Assembly (NCBI RefSeq): GCF_016612865.1
Contig: NZ_JAENZZ010000002.1
Span: forward strand, 62,001 to 126,000
Direction: 5' to 3'
Origin: Blastococcus sp. TML/M2B
Lineage (GTDB): Bacteria; Actinomycetota; Actinomycetes; Mycobacteriales; Geodermatophilaceae
DNA: 64,000 nt
Positions 51,609 to 62,205 of this stretch are shown here, piece after piece (positions within the stretch are counted from its first letter, which is position 1; each line of letters opens with the position of its first letter). A program made the translations under genes and the position numbers. The notes beneath the pieces are model-generated. The model saw only the letters and a list, made by a program, of their open reading frames with translations, did not search any database and had not been told where the DNA came from.

Positions 51609-53021
51609 GGTGACGTCCCCGCTGGTGGTGTAAGTCCAGGCCACGACCGCGTGGGTGATCACGTGCGAGGGGCCATCGTGTGATGGTCAGCGAGACCACG
51701 CCAATGGTTCTCGCGGAAGGACACAGCACACGATGGCCCTGGACCAGTCTGCCCTGCTCGAGGTGCTCGATGCACTGAAGGCCGCCGATGTCGATGACCG
51801 GATCCGGTCGGCAGCGACCACGATCTACCAGGCCTTGATTGAGGCCGAGCTCACCGCGGTGATCGGTGCCGCCCCGCACGAGCGCACCGAGGCCCGGACC
51901 GCGCAGCGCAACGGCTCCCGCCCGAGAACCCTGTCGACGACGGCCGGGGATCTGGAGTTGCGGATCCCGAAGCTGCGCGCCGGCTCGTTCTTCCCATCGC
52001 TGCTGGAGCGGCGTCGGCGGATCGACCAGGCGCTGTTCGCGGTGGTCATGGAGGCCTACCTGCACGGCGTCTCGACTCGGAAGGTCGATGACCTGGTCAA
52101 GGCGCTCGGCGCGGACACCGGGATCAGCAAGAGCGAAGTCAGCCGGATCTGCGCCGACCTCGATGAGGAGGTGGCCGCCTTCGCCGACCGCTCGCTGGCC
52201 GATCAGGCCTTCCCCTACGTGTTCCTCGACGCGACCTACTGCAAGGCGCGAGTCAACCGGCGGGTGGTCTCCCAGGCCGTCGTGATCGCCACCGGGGTGG
52301 CCGCCGACGGACACCGGGAGGTGCTCGGCTTCGCCGTCGGCGACTCCGAGGACGGCGCCTTCTGGACAGCGTTCCTGCGCTCACTGAAGGCCCGCGGGCT
52401 GACCGGCACGCAGCTGGTCATCTCCGACGCCCACGCCGGGTTGAAGGCCGCCATCAGCGCGGTCCTGCTCGGCGCCAGTTGGCAGCGCTGCCGGGTGCAC
52501 TTCATGCGCAACGTGCTCGCTCAGGTGCCGCGCGGCAACAGCGAGATGGTCGCCGCCGCCATCCGCACGATCTTCGCCCAGCCCGACGCCGAACACGTGC
52601 ACTCCCAGCTCGACGTCATCGCCGGCATGCTCGGCCGCCAGTTCCCGAAGGTCGAGGCGATGCTGCGCGAGGCCGAGGAGGACCTGTTGGCCTTCGCTGG
52701 ATTCCCGGTCGCGCACTGGAAGAAGATCTGGTCGACCAATCCCCTGGAACGGCTGAATAAGGAGATCAAGCGCCGCACCGACGTCGTGGGCGTTTTCCCC
52801 AACCCCGAGGCACTGCTGCGGCTGGCCGGCGCGGTGCTGGTCGAGGCGCACGACGAATGGCAGGTCTCCGACCGCCGCTACCTCTCCGAGGGCTCCATGG
52901 CCGTGCTCAACCACCCGAACCCGACCAAGGAGGTGGCGCAACCGGCACTGATCGCGTCATAGTCACCACACCGCTGACCAACACGGTGAGGACTACATCC
53001 ACCACTCAGCGGGACGTCACC
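51609..53021 (+). mobile_element. IS256-family insertion sequence, complete
   Basis: 1413-bp element. Left end GGTGACGTCCCCGCTGGTGG and right end (read inwards) GGTGACGTCCCGCTGAGTGG form imperfect terminal inverted repeats of about 25-30 bp. It holds one transposase gene and is bounded by the 8-bp duplication TCCGTCTG. It lies in non-coding DNA 28 bases downstream of the tRNA-Gly remnant. Intact ends and transposase suggest a recent, potentially mobile copy. Confidence 0.88.
51733..52962 (+). CDS. IS256-family (mutator-type) transposase
   Basis: 409-aa DDE transposase. Residues D166 (YVFLDATYCKAR), D232 (QLVISDAHAGLKAA) and E339 (STNPLERLNKEIKRR) form the triad, with the family signature WQRCRVHFMRNVLAQ between. 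N-terminal HTH-like region (VSTRKVDDLVKALGADTGISKSEVSRI) binds the ends. Reading frame is uninterrupted. ATG 51733; an upstream open frame to 51655 overlaps the left end and is not needed. Confidence 0.95.
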   Translation: MALDQSALLEVLDALKAADVDDRIRSAATTIYQALIEAELTAVIGAAPHERTEARTAQRNGSRPRTLSTTAGDLELRIPKLRAGSFFPSLLERRRRIDQALFAVVMEAYLHGVSTRKVDDLVKALGADTGISKSEVSRICADLDEEVAAFADRSLADQAFPYVFLDATYCKARVNRRVVSQAVVIATGVAADGHREVLGFAVGDSEDGAFWTAFLRSLKARGLTGTQLVISDAHAGLKAAISAVLLGASWQRCRVHFMRNVLAQVPRGNSEMVAAAIRTIFAQPDAEHVHSQLDVIAGMLGRQFPKVEAMLREAEEDLLAFAGFPVAHWKKIWSTNPLERLNKEIKRRTDVVGVFPNPEALLRLAGAVLVEAHDEWQVSDRRYLSEGSMAVLNHPNPTKEVAQPALIAS

Positions 53022-53029
53022 TCCGTCTG
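53022..53029. repeat. target-site duplication of the IS256-family element (right)
   Basis: TCCGTCTG directly after the right inverted repeat, matching 51601-51608. Confidence 0.85.
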
Positions 53030-53309
53030 CGCAGCTCAGCGCAGCCTGTGCGCCGCTCCCGTGCCATAACGGTGCTGACCCCTGCTGACCGCTGATCACC
53101 GGCTTTGGCCGGTGCTTAAGGCACGGATAAGGCACGCCCCGGCCGTGAATGACCTCGACGTCGCGCAGCTTCGTGCAGGTGCAGGGGCACGGGCCGCCAG
53201 CCCACGAGCGACGCTGCGTATGGACCGCCAAGCGTTGTCTCGTGGCCGGCCTGTGCCGCATCAAGAGCGGCCGGCGCACCGTGATCGCGGGCTGACCGTC
53301 CCGCGTCTT
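53030..53309. other. intergenic stretch between the IS and the type ISP gene
   Basis: 280 bases downstream of both genes. It contains a short hairpin CACCGGC-TTTG-GCCGGTG around 53097-53114 that could end transcription; otherwise nothing recognisable. Confidence 0.4.
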
Positions 53310-56300
53310 TCACGCGTCGTGGCGGACATAAAGCGGTGGCAGCGAGTCCACCACCCTGATCGTCTCCAAGGAGACTGTGACGACGCGTGCCAGCAGATCA
53401 ACGATGTAGCGCGGATCGCCGACTTCGCGGGACCAGTTGTTGGGGTCGTTGACGATGCCCGACGCCTTGTCGGTCTTCACCCAGTAGCGGTCGATGATCC
53501 ACTCGATGGCCGACCGGCTGCCGAGCATGTACCGGTACGCCTCTTCTGGGATGCCGCGCAGGGTGATCCGGTCGTTGTAGTGGATCACCGACCGATCGTG
53601 TCGTAGCCCAGCGGCCTTCTGCTCCGCGGTCGGCTTGCCGAAGGCCATCTTCTTGTCCCGGACAGCGAAGAACGCGTAGTCCGCCTCGCCGCCGGGACCG
53701 GAGACGTCGAGGCCCTCCAGCGGGTACGGCTCGACGGTCTCGTAGCCCAGGTGCAGCTCGGCCAACTGCTTACCCGCGTCGACGAAGGCGCGGAAGTCCA
53801 TGACGAACGGGATGCGGGGCAGCATCTTCTTTATATCCGCGGCGTAGTTCTCCCGGTACTCCGGCGAGTGCAGCAGCCCGTACACATAGTTGAAGATGTC
53901 GTCCTTGCTCAGCGACTCGTTCGGGTACGCCGCCGAGAACGCGGCCAGTGCCTCATCGGTTATGTTGTCGATACGCCGGTAGCCGTCGACCACCTCCCCC
54001 TGGTGGACCGTCGAACATCCCCGACTCGTCGACCTTCTCGTACCGCCACCGCGCGAAGAACTTGCCGCCACTACCTGCGCCTGTGACATGAAGGTTCGGT
54101 AGGCAGTCGAGACTGAGTACCGAGAAGGGGACATCCGAGCCCGCCCCGACCTGGTAAATGCCGAGATTGCTCGCCTGTGGAGCAGGGAAAAGCTCGTATA
54201 GGCGGTAGACCATGTCGTTCAATGCGCGACTGAAGTAGACCGCTTGCTTGGTGAATGGGCGATACACACTGGTCACGACTCGGTCCTCTTCGAAGCGGCG
54301 CTCCCGCCGCCGGTCGAGGTCCGCCAGAAGACTGCGATTCCAGCTGATCAGCTTGTCGTCGCGGGTCGCATTGGACGAGGACCGCCCAGCGGCCCTGTCA
54401 GCCTCGTAGGTGCTGACAAGGCGCCGCATGTTTGCTTCGACCGCGTGTGGCCCGAACGAGTAGCACCAGGGATCCCGGTTCGTCTTGAGGCCGCCCGACT
54501 GGACGGCGAACACGTCCTCCACGGGCAGAAAGCGGTCGAAGTCGTCGGTTCGCTGATTCACCCAGTCGCCGTGCTCGTTGGCGATGATGACGACCGGGGT
54601 CAGGCTGCCGATGCTGCCGACTTCCGCAACCGTGGCAAGCTTCTCCTCGCGGGTGAGATAGTCGCCGACGTCGGTGTAATGCACGCTGGCCGGCCCAGTC
54701 GCTGCCGGCTCCTTGACCAGAATCGTGATGGCCACGGTGGCCCGGCTGCCGCTGCCGAAGACCTTGCCGCCCTCGCGCCGAGAATCCTCACCCGAGGTGC
54801 GCTGGTTGCCACGCAGGTTGAAGACGTGAATCGCGGAGAACTCTTCGGCGAGCGTCTTGCGCATGCCGTCAGCGGTGTTCGAGTCCAGAAACCCGCCGTT
54901 GGTCACGAACGCCACGATGCCGCGGTCCTGAATCCGCAGCGTGGCCCACTTGATGGCCCGGATGTACGAGTCGTACAGCGAGTTCTTGTTGGTCGCCGTC
55001 GACCGCGCGGCGTAGGTGTCCCGAATCGCGGCGTCCAGGGTCGGGTACTTCTCATTCGCGTTGTCGTCGTTGGCGGAATCCTGCCCAGATGAATAGGGCG
55101 GATTGCCGATGATGACCTGGATCGGCAACTGCTTCTGCCGTTCCAGCCGCTCGTTGTTCTCCGGCATGACGTCGATGTCCTGCTGGTCGCCGTCTTCCCA
55201 CGACTGGAAGCTGTCGGTGAGCACCAGGCCGGGAAACGGCTGCGGCGTCCCCTCGAGATCCTCGAACGTCGTCTCGATATTGGCCGCGGCGATGTAGTAG
55301 GCCAGCAGCAGAATCTCGTTGGCGTGCAGCTCGTTGGCGTACTTCCGCGCCAGGTCGTGCGGCTCGATCAGGCCGCTCTGCAGCAGCCGCACCAGGAAAG
55401 TCCCGGTGCCGGTAAACGGGTCGAGCACGTGCACGCCCTCATCGGTAAGCCCCTGGCCGAACTCGGCGCGCAGCACCTCGTCGGCCGAGCGGAGGATGAA
55501 GTCGACGATCTCCACCGGCGTGTAGACGATGCCGAGCTTCGCCACCGTCTTCGGGAACGCGGTTGCGAAGAACTTGTCGTAGAGCTCGACGAGCACCCGC
55601 TGCTTGCCGGCCGCGTTGTCCACCCCGGCCACCCGCTTGCGCACGGTGTCGTAGAAGCCCTCGAGCGTCTCGTTCTCCACGCCGACAGCGTGCGCATCGA
55701 GCACCGCCAGCATGTTCTCCATCGTCCGAGCCACCGGGTTGCCGGCCAGGAAGCTGGAGTGGGCGAACAGCGCCTCGAACACCGGCCGGGTGATCAGGTG
55801 CTGGGCCAGCATGTCGATCGCGGCGTCATCGGTGATCGAGTCGTTCAGATTCCCGCGCAGGCCGGCGACGAAGTGCTCGAACTCGTCGGCCGCCGGTCCG
55901 GGCTTGGCGAGCAGGCCCTTGATCCGGGTGACATGGGCGGCGGCGATGTCGGCGATGTCCTTCGCCCAGGTCTCCCAGTACCGGCGCTCGCCGACCTTGG
56001 CGACGATCCGCGCGTACATCGCGTCCCGGAATTCGTCGGCCGGGAACTCCATGAGCAGCTGCTCGGTGGTCTTCCGCGTGGGCTGGTCCGGGTCGGGCAC
56101 GGTCACGCCGTCGCCGTCCGTCGGGCCGGTGATCGTGACGATCTCGACGGTGTCGGGCTTTCGCTTGTTCAGCTCGATCTGGTTGACCATCGCGTGGAAC
56201 CGGTCGTCATGGCTGCGCAGCGCCTGCAGCACCTGCCAGACGACCTTGTAGCGCTCGTTGTCCCGCAGCGCCTCCTCCGGGGCGATGCCGCTGGGCACCA

Positions 56301-58101
56301 CCACCGGCAGCACGATGTAGCCGAGCTCCTTGCCGGGTGCCTTGCGCATCACCCGGCCGACGGACTGCACAACGTCCACCTGCGAGCCGCGCGGGGTGAG
56401 GAACAGCACCGCGTCCAGCGCCGGCACGTCGACGCCCTCGGACAGACACCGGGCGTTGGTGAGCACCCGGCACACGCCGTCCTGCGGGGTCTCCTTCAGC
56501 CAGGCCAGGTGCGTGTTGCGCTCGTGAACCCCCATGGTGCCATCGACGTGCGCCGCCTGGATGCGGAGTCGCGGCCGGTCCTCGGGCGTGTCGATCTGCG
56601 CCCGGTCGGCGAGGTCGGGGAACGCGGCAGCCGCCGCTTTGGACGCCTTGATGTGCTGGGCGAAGGCCACCGCGGTCCGCATCGGTGTGGGGTCGACGAC
56701 CGCACCGTCGCCGATGGTCGCTGCCGGTCCGAAGTTCTTCGCGAGACCGTTCCAGCAGCCGATGAGCTTCGCGGCCTGGTCGAGCGGGATCTCTCCGGAG
56801 TTGGCCATGGCCTGCTGGAAATTTTCCGCGACGTACTTTTCGTCGACCGCCAGCACCAGCACCTTGTAGTCGGTGAGCAGGTCGGCCTCGACCGCCTGCC
56901 CGAAGCTGAGCCTGTGCAGCTCGGGGCCGAAGACCTCCACGTCGCCCATGTCGGCCAGCACCGCGTCGGCATCGGTCGCCTTGCGCTTGACCTCTTCGCC
57001 GAACACCCGTGGAGTCGCGGTCATGTAGAGCCGCTTGGTCGCCTTGAGGGCGTCGGCATCGTGCACCCGGACGAACGTCGACTCGTCCCCCTCGGCCAAA
57101 GTGACGCCGGTCGTGCGGTGGGCCTCGTCGCAGACGACCAGGTCGAAGCTCGGCAGGCCCCGCTCCTGGGCCTGGATCACCACGTCGATCGACTGGTAGG
57201 TGGAGAAGACCACCCGCATGCGTCCGGGAGCCTGCTCGCCCTTCTCGAAGCGAGTCAGCAAGGTCTGCGGATCGGTCGAGGCGGGCTCGGTCAGGTCGAT
57301 CGGGAGCTGGTCGGCGTCGTCGGACGGCGTGCGCCGTCCGACCCGGACGTCGGAGCAGACTGCGTACGGCGCGATGTCCACCTCGGCGTTGGCCATCCAC
57401 TCCCGCAGGCTCTGGCTCAGCAGCTGGATGCTCGGCACGAGAAACAGCACGGCGCCGCCCGCGCCCACCAGGTCCTCGGCGATCCGCAGGCTCGTGAAGG
57501 TCTTCCCGGTGCCGCAGGCCATCACCAGCTGGCCCCGGTCGTGCTCGGCGAGCCCGACGCGGACGTCATCCAGCGCCTTCTGCTGGTGTGGGCGCAGCGC
57601 CTTCTTGCCCGTCGGGACGACGATCTCCGGCGTCGTCCAGGAGAACTGGTCCCAGTCGATGGCGGCGTCGGCCAGGTACCCGATGTCGACGCGCTGGGCC
57701 ACTCCCCCGGCCAGCGTCTCCTCGGCGTTGGCCGACCAGCCGGCCGCGGTGTCGAACACTATCCGCCTGGTGAACTGCGAGGAGGCCGAGGCGGAGATGA
57801 ACGAGTCGATGTCGGCCTTGGCGACCGTGCGACCCGGTGCGTAAAACTTGCACTGGATGGCGGTGAGCCCGCCGTCGTCGGCATTCGCCGCGACCAGGTC
57901 GATGCCGGTGTCCGGCCGACCGGCACGCTCGGGCCAGTCCGACCACAGCCAGACGTCGGAGAACCGCGACTTCCACTCGGGGTCGGAGGTCAGGTAGGCC
58001 CTGATCAGTCGCTCGAACTTGCTGCCCTTGTCCCGCTCGTCCAGCGCTTCGCTGCGAAGCCGGTCCAGGACAGCGTGGATGGTCCCCGTCACGCTTCGCA
58101 T
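53310..58101 (-). CDS. type ISP restriction-modification enzyme (frame break near 54005)
   Basis: Single-polypeptide restriction, translocation and methylation enzyme, about 1596 aa if repaired, close to LlaBIII-type proteins. Order: Mrr-like nuclease with D68 and QCK (83-85); SF2 ATPase with VMACGTGKTFTS (Walker A, about 193-202), VVCDEAHRTTG and QSVGRVMRKAPGKELGY; coupler; N6-adenine methyltransferase with LDPFTGTGTFLVRLL and IIGNPPYSSGQ; target-recognition region at the C-terminus. An extra base at 54005-54006 throws the last roughly 230 residues (from GEVVDGYRRIDNIT) out of frame. It protects the host by cutting unmethylated foreign DNA. GC content is visibly lower than the core genes. 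ATG 58101. Confidence 0.92.
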
Positions 58102-58736
58102 CTTGCCCGACAGAACGTCCGGACAGGGTTGCCCCGCCCGGACGAGTCAACCCCTCGCAGGGCCCAAGATTGACTGGCCCGCGTCCATCGACGTTGACCT
58201 ACGGTCGACGACCACCTGGTTCAACCCGTCATCTGAGGCTCTGCAACACGAGGTGCTGGGTTACTTGACGTGTCTACGGCGCTGGGCGGCGCGCTCGACG
58301 ACGCTCTACGACCGCGACTTGATCAGAGGGACTGCTGGCTCGAACTTCCAACTCCGACACTGCCAGGCCGTCATGATCGCGTTCGTCGTAGTTCGCTGGC
58401 GTTCTGTATGCCGCTTGAGCCGCCTCTTTGCGCGACGGCGGGTAACGAGGAACTAGCGCGGACGGGGCCAACTGCAACCACGAGTGCAACCAGCCCGGTT
58501 CCATGCCGGGTCGCCAATGACCACCTACGCCAGCGTTGAGTTATAGCCGCCGTCTGCGAGCAGTGGGTGATGGGGCCAAGACGCCAGCTCCGTGTCGGAG
58601 GTGACTCGCCGGTCCGGCGTAACGGTGGTTTCCAATCCCCCTCGGGCACTTGTCAGTGATTCCCCCAGCCGGCTGGACCTTGCTCGACCCGCGCAACCCG
58701 CATGACGTCCCTCCCACGCGCTGGGAACATGACGGG
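58102..58736. other. divergent intergenic region with tRNA-Leu-like/att-like segment
   Basis: 635 bases between divergent genes; no convincing ORF. At 58637-58649 CCCCCTCGGGCAC matches 12 of 13 bases of the tRNA-Leu 3' end (49876-49888). The preceding 70 bases (AGACGCCAGC, GCCGG-TC-CGGC, GGTGGTTTCCAATCCCCC) are arranged like a decayed leucine tRNA D-arm, variable arm and T-arm. It may be the right attachment site of the tRNA-Leu element. The remainder should contain the promoters of both divergent genes. Confidence 0.4.
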
Positions 58737-60830
58737 GTGAGTGCGTCCGACCCCGACGAGGAATCAACATCCCTCCCAATGCCACGGCCGGACGTACCTC
58801 CTGGAGCCGACCTTCCCTCGACGGTCGGCGAGGGCACAACCGGGTCCGCGGAGGTGGGCCACGAGAGTCCCGACGAGGGCGCCACCTCCGATGACGATCC
58901 ACCTCCGGCCGCTCCCCTGCCCTACACGTTTGCAGCCACGGACGTACCCCACGCTGCACGCGTCCTCGACGCCGCGTTCACCGACCTGATCGAGGGTTGG
59001 GAGGGATGGGGGGCCATCGAGAAGGCCGTCAAGGAGTTCACCTCACCGCTGAGCGAGGAGTGTGTTCGGGTCCTCGGGCAGCTCGCCGCCCGGCCCCTCA
59101 ACCTCGAGCTGCGGGGACGACCTGGCACCGACCTCGCCGTCGGCGGCGGCCTTGGCCTTCCCTCCATCAGGGACGTGGGTGCCGACGACGTCGCCCTGTG
59201 GGAAGCACTCGCAGAGGAGGTCACTGCACCGGCCGCGCTCGCCCGCCTCAGCGATCTGCTGTTTCTGCGCCGTGTTGGGAATGTCGGTGGTCACGCCCGG
59301 CGTGCGGGGCGCGCCTACCTCGACGCCGTCGGCGACCGCGCCGACGACATGGACACCACCACCTACCTGGTGCGGGCATGGACCCTCTGCCGGCTGGTCA
59401 AAGCTGCCGAAGTTGAGGGAGAGGTACTCGACGAGATCGAACGACGCGTCGACTCTCTCGTGGCCGGTGACGGCAAGAATCGTCCCGGCGTCCTGTTTCC
59501 GCTCGTGGCGGCTCTGTGTGAGAAGCCCCTGGACGCCACGCAGACCACGTCCCTCCGTGACCACGCCAACACGGTTCTCACCACCCTTGCCTCCGTGGTG
59601 TCGCGCGCCGACCTCGCCTCGGAGGTCGCGTCCATGCGACGCAAGGTCGCGGGCGGTGCAGCCACCGCCGGCGACCTGGCCGCGATCGACGGGGACGAAC
59701 TCGCCGGCTACCTGCGCGACGCCGATGCCTCCCCGAACGCTGCGGTGCGGATGCACCGCCTGGAAGCGGCTGCCCGCACCGCGACCACGCGCGGCATGAC
59801 GAACCACGCGCGCGACATCGCCGCCAAGATGCAGGCCATCCGGCCCGAAGAGCTCGGGATGCAGCGCATCAGCGCCAGCAGCAGCCTGCCCAACTGGGTC
59901 CCGGAGTCCTACCTCGATGAGTTCACGCGAGGCTCCGACTGGCGGAGGGGCATCGCCGTGTTCCTGCTCAGCCCGAATGCTCCGTCAGGCAGCGTTAGCA
60001 GCCTTCGGGAGTACGCCGTCGAACGACGTGGCAGCCTCGGCCGGCTCTTCTCGACCACGATCTACGGCAACGGACTGCCCCAAGCCACCTTCTCCTCCGA
60101 GGCCGAGCAGGACCGCCACGACATGGCTTTCGCCGGGCGCGTCGCCGCCGAGAACCACGGTCAGCTGCTAGCGATCGCCCTGCACCGGATCTCGGAGAGG
60201 TTCGGCACGCCCGACCTGGACGAGCTGACCGGCCTGCTGATCAACGTCGGCGCCGCCGACCCCCGCCTCGCCCGCAGCCTCGCCAAGGGCTTCATCTACT
60301 TCTGGGCCGGCGACTACGAGGCCGCCGTCTGCGTCCTGATCCCCAAGATCGAGGCCGCCGCGCGCGCACTGCTCCGCGAGCTGGACGAAGGGATCTACCG
60401 CGTTCAGGTCGACAAGAGCCCCGGGGGCTACCCCGGCCTCTATGTGTTGCTGACCGAACTCGAAAAGCTCGCTCTCGACGAGGACTGGGCCTGGTTCCTG
60501 CGCTGGCTCCTCCTCGGCCCACTCGGGGCGAACATCCGCAACGAAGTCGCGCACGGTTTCGTCACCGAGCTCACTCCCACCTACACCGCGCTCGTCCTGC
60601 GCGCCGCGGCCGTGCTCATCACCGCCAGCCCCATCGCCGACGACCTTGGCCGCCACGTCGATGTCCTTCCGCAGCTACGGCCCCTCACCGGCGCTGCGCA
60701 CATCGCCGACACCATCTTGGTCAAGATCGCCACCGCTGGATTGAGGCTGCACAGCGCGGTCGAGGGCCGGCGCGCCCGACTACGAAGCCGCCTCCTCGAC
60801 GGATCGAGCGGACCCACCTCGTCCGCATGA
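58737..60830 (+). CDS. large DUF4209/HEPN-like protein, candidate defence effector
   Basis: About 697 aa, soluble. After an acidic low-complexity N-terminus (about 1-55) comes a long helical region. The C-terminal domain resembles DUF4209: GFIYFWAGDYEAAVCVLIPKIEAAARALLRELD, then LGANIRNEVAHGFV. R601-N-x3-H606 fits the RNxxxH catalytic motif of HEPN ribonucleases, though activity is inferred. The start is uncertain: GTG 58737 is chosen; TTG 58650 would add a stretch overlapping the att-like segment. Its stop overlaps the next ATG (ATGA), so the two proteins are made together. Position beside a restriction system supports a defence role. Confidence 0.7.
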   Translation: MSASDPDEESTSLPMPRPDVPPGADLPSTVGEGTTGSAEVGHESPDEGATSDDDPPPAAPLPYTFAATDVPHAARVLDAAFTDLIEGWEGWGAIEKAVKEFTSPLSEECVRVLGQLAARPLNLELRGRPGTDLAVGGGLGLPSIRDVGADDVALWEALAEEVTAPAALARLSDLLFLRRVGNVGGHARRAGRAYLDAVGDRADDMDTTTYLVRAWTLCRLVKAAEVEGEVLDEIERRVDSLVAGDGKNRPGVLFPLVAALCEKPLDATQTTSLRDHANTVLTTLASVVSRADLASEVASMRRKVAGGAATAGDLAAIDGDELAGYLRDADASPNAAVRMHRLEAAARTATTRGMTNHARDIAAKMQAIRPEELGMQRISASSSLPNWVPESYLDEFTRGSDWRRGIAVFLLSPNAPSGSVSSLREYAVERRGSLGRLFSTTIYGNGLPQATFSSEAEQDRHDMAFAGRVAAENHGQLLAIALHRISERFGTPDLDELTGLLINVGAADPRLARSLAKGFIYFWAGDYEAAVCVLIPKIEAAARALLRELDEGIYRVQVDKSPGGYPGLYVLLTELEKLALDEDWAWFLRWLLLGPLGANIRNEVAHGFVTELTPTYTALVLRAAAVLITASPIADDLGRHVDVLPQLRPLTGAAHIADTILVKIATAGLRLHSAVEGRRARLRSRLLDGSSGPTSSA

Positions 60831-62062
60831 CCCATCCAGGGCGCGAAGCCGATTCCATCAGCGGTTGGGCAGAGCTCAGGGCAATCACGCAAGCCGGCGG
60901 GCTTACCCTCCACGGCCGCCGGGCCGTGCATGCGGTCCTGGCGGATCTCGAGGCCCTGCTCGGGCCCTCCTGGCTCCGTCGCCAGCAAGCCGCGTATGGC
61001 GGGCTGCCGCCCGAGCTGCGCCTGTTCGCGTTTCATGCTGGCGCGCTACCGCAGTTCCTCAGCCTGGGACTACGACTGGCCGCCGCCACGGCCGAGCCAT
61101 CATTCGCGCGGGTGCGCGCCGAGCTCAAGCGCGGCCTGGACCAGCAAGCCTGGCGACACCTGCTCCTGCAGCTGGAAGTGGGGCGCCTTGCGACCGCGAC
61201 CGGTTGGCGAGCGGGCTTCGAGCCGCCCACCCCCGACAGCGACCGCCGCGCCGACGTCGTCTTCAACACAGCCGACGGGCGGATGCCGCTGGTCGTGGAG
61301 ACAACATCACTGTTCCGTTCCGACCCCGACCGCGACCACCATGCCTACGAAGATCACCTCGTGGACGCGCTGCTCGCCATCGAGCAACGCCACGGAGTCG
61401 TCACCATCACCCACCTCACCGGCCATCTCGACGCCGCCGCGACCGGCGCGTGGCTTCGCGAGGTCGACGCCGCCGCAGTGCTCGTGTCACGAGGCGGCAC
61501 GGGTCAGACACTCCGCACCCCGGCCGGAACGATTCAGGTGGTGTCCGAGCCGCCCACCGACGGCACAACCTTCCTGGGCGCGCCCATGCATGGCGACCGT
61601 TGGTACCGCCTCGCCCGCTCTGTAGGAGGGAAGATCCGGCAGACCAGCGGCTGGCCCTCGATCTGGATCCGTGTCGATGCGCTCGACGGACTGTTCCAGT
61701 TCACCGACTGGCAGCAGCGACCGTGGCCCGACCGCATCCAACTCTTGAGCGTCGCCTTCCGTGCGGCTTTTCCCGATGCGTCACACGTGGCTGGGGTGGT
61801 GGTGTCCTCCGGGCTGGCCGTGGCACCCGGAGCCACCGACCCGACCATCGAGGACGTCACCGTTGTTGCGAGCGAAGGAACCGGGCTGCGGCGCACCGTC
61901 TGCCCGCACCTGGTGCGCGAGACGGTGATCATCCCCCTACAGGCAGACGTCGACGAGCAACTCCAAGTGTGGGCCGCGGGATACGCCGGCGAGCGGTCGT
62001 GGCTCGAGAGCGACCTCCAGACCGCGGGACTGGCGCCGCTGGCGCAGCTCTGGCAGGACTGA
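60827..62062 (+). CDS. unknown protein coupled to the DUF4209-like gene
   Basis: 411 aa, no membrane segment. I do not recognise a family. A helical N-terminal half leads to LLLQLEVGRLATATGW, then DRRADVVFNTAD and RMPLVVETTSLF. E117, D143 and E158 are spaced like a PD-(D/E)XK core, but the lysine position is threonine, so it would be a variant or inactive nuclease. The C-terminal half is alpha/beta (SGWPSIWIRVDALDGLFQFTDW, HVAGVVVSSGLAVAPGA). ATGA overlap with the preceding gene indicates a stoichiometric partner. Confidence 0.72.
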   Translation: MTHPGREADSISGWAELRAITQAGGLTLHGRRAVHAVLADLEALLGPSWLRRQQAAYGGLPPELRLFAFHAGALPQFLSLGLRLAAATAEPSFARVRAELKRGLDQQAWRHLLLQLEVGRLATATGWRAGFEPPTPDSDRRADVVFNTADGRMPLVVETTSLFRSDPDRDHHAYEDHLVDALLAIEQRHGVVTITHLTGHLDAAATGAWLREVDAAAVLVSRGGTGQTLRTPAGTIQVVSEPPTDGTTFLGAPMHGDRWYRLARSVGGKIRQTSGWPSIWIRVDALDGLFQFTDWQQRPWPDRIQLLSVAFRAAFPDASHVAGVVVSSGLAVAPGATDPTIEDVTVVASEGTGLRRTVCPHLVRETVIIPLQADVDEQLQVWAAGYAGERSWLESDLQTAGLAPLAQLWQD

Positions 62063-62205
62063 CGGGGGAAACCAGGTTGTCGCTTCGAGTCGGACATGCC
62101 CCTTGACCTGCCCACGGGTCGCCAGCGCGTCCGGGTCCGCGATCGCCGCTGCCCTACTGTGGAGCCCTCGGGCAGCAGAACCAGTGGAAGCGGAGGGTGG
62201 CAGGC

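Noticed and set aside
51345-51662. 105-residue minus-strand ORF containing RVTGIEPAWPVWKSG
   Set aside because: This peptide is the translation of the tRNA-Gly remnant on the other strand and is a familiar annotation artefact.
55324-58173. 949-residue plus-strand open frame
   Set aside because: Antisense shadow of the type ISP restriction gene; no domain signature in its translation.
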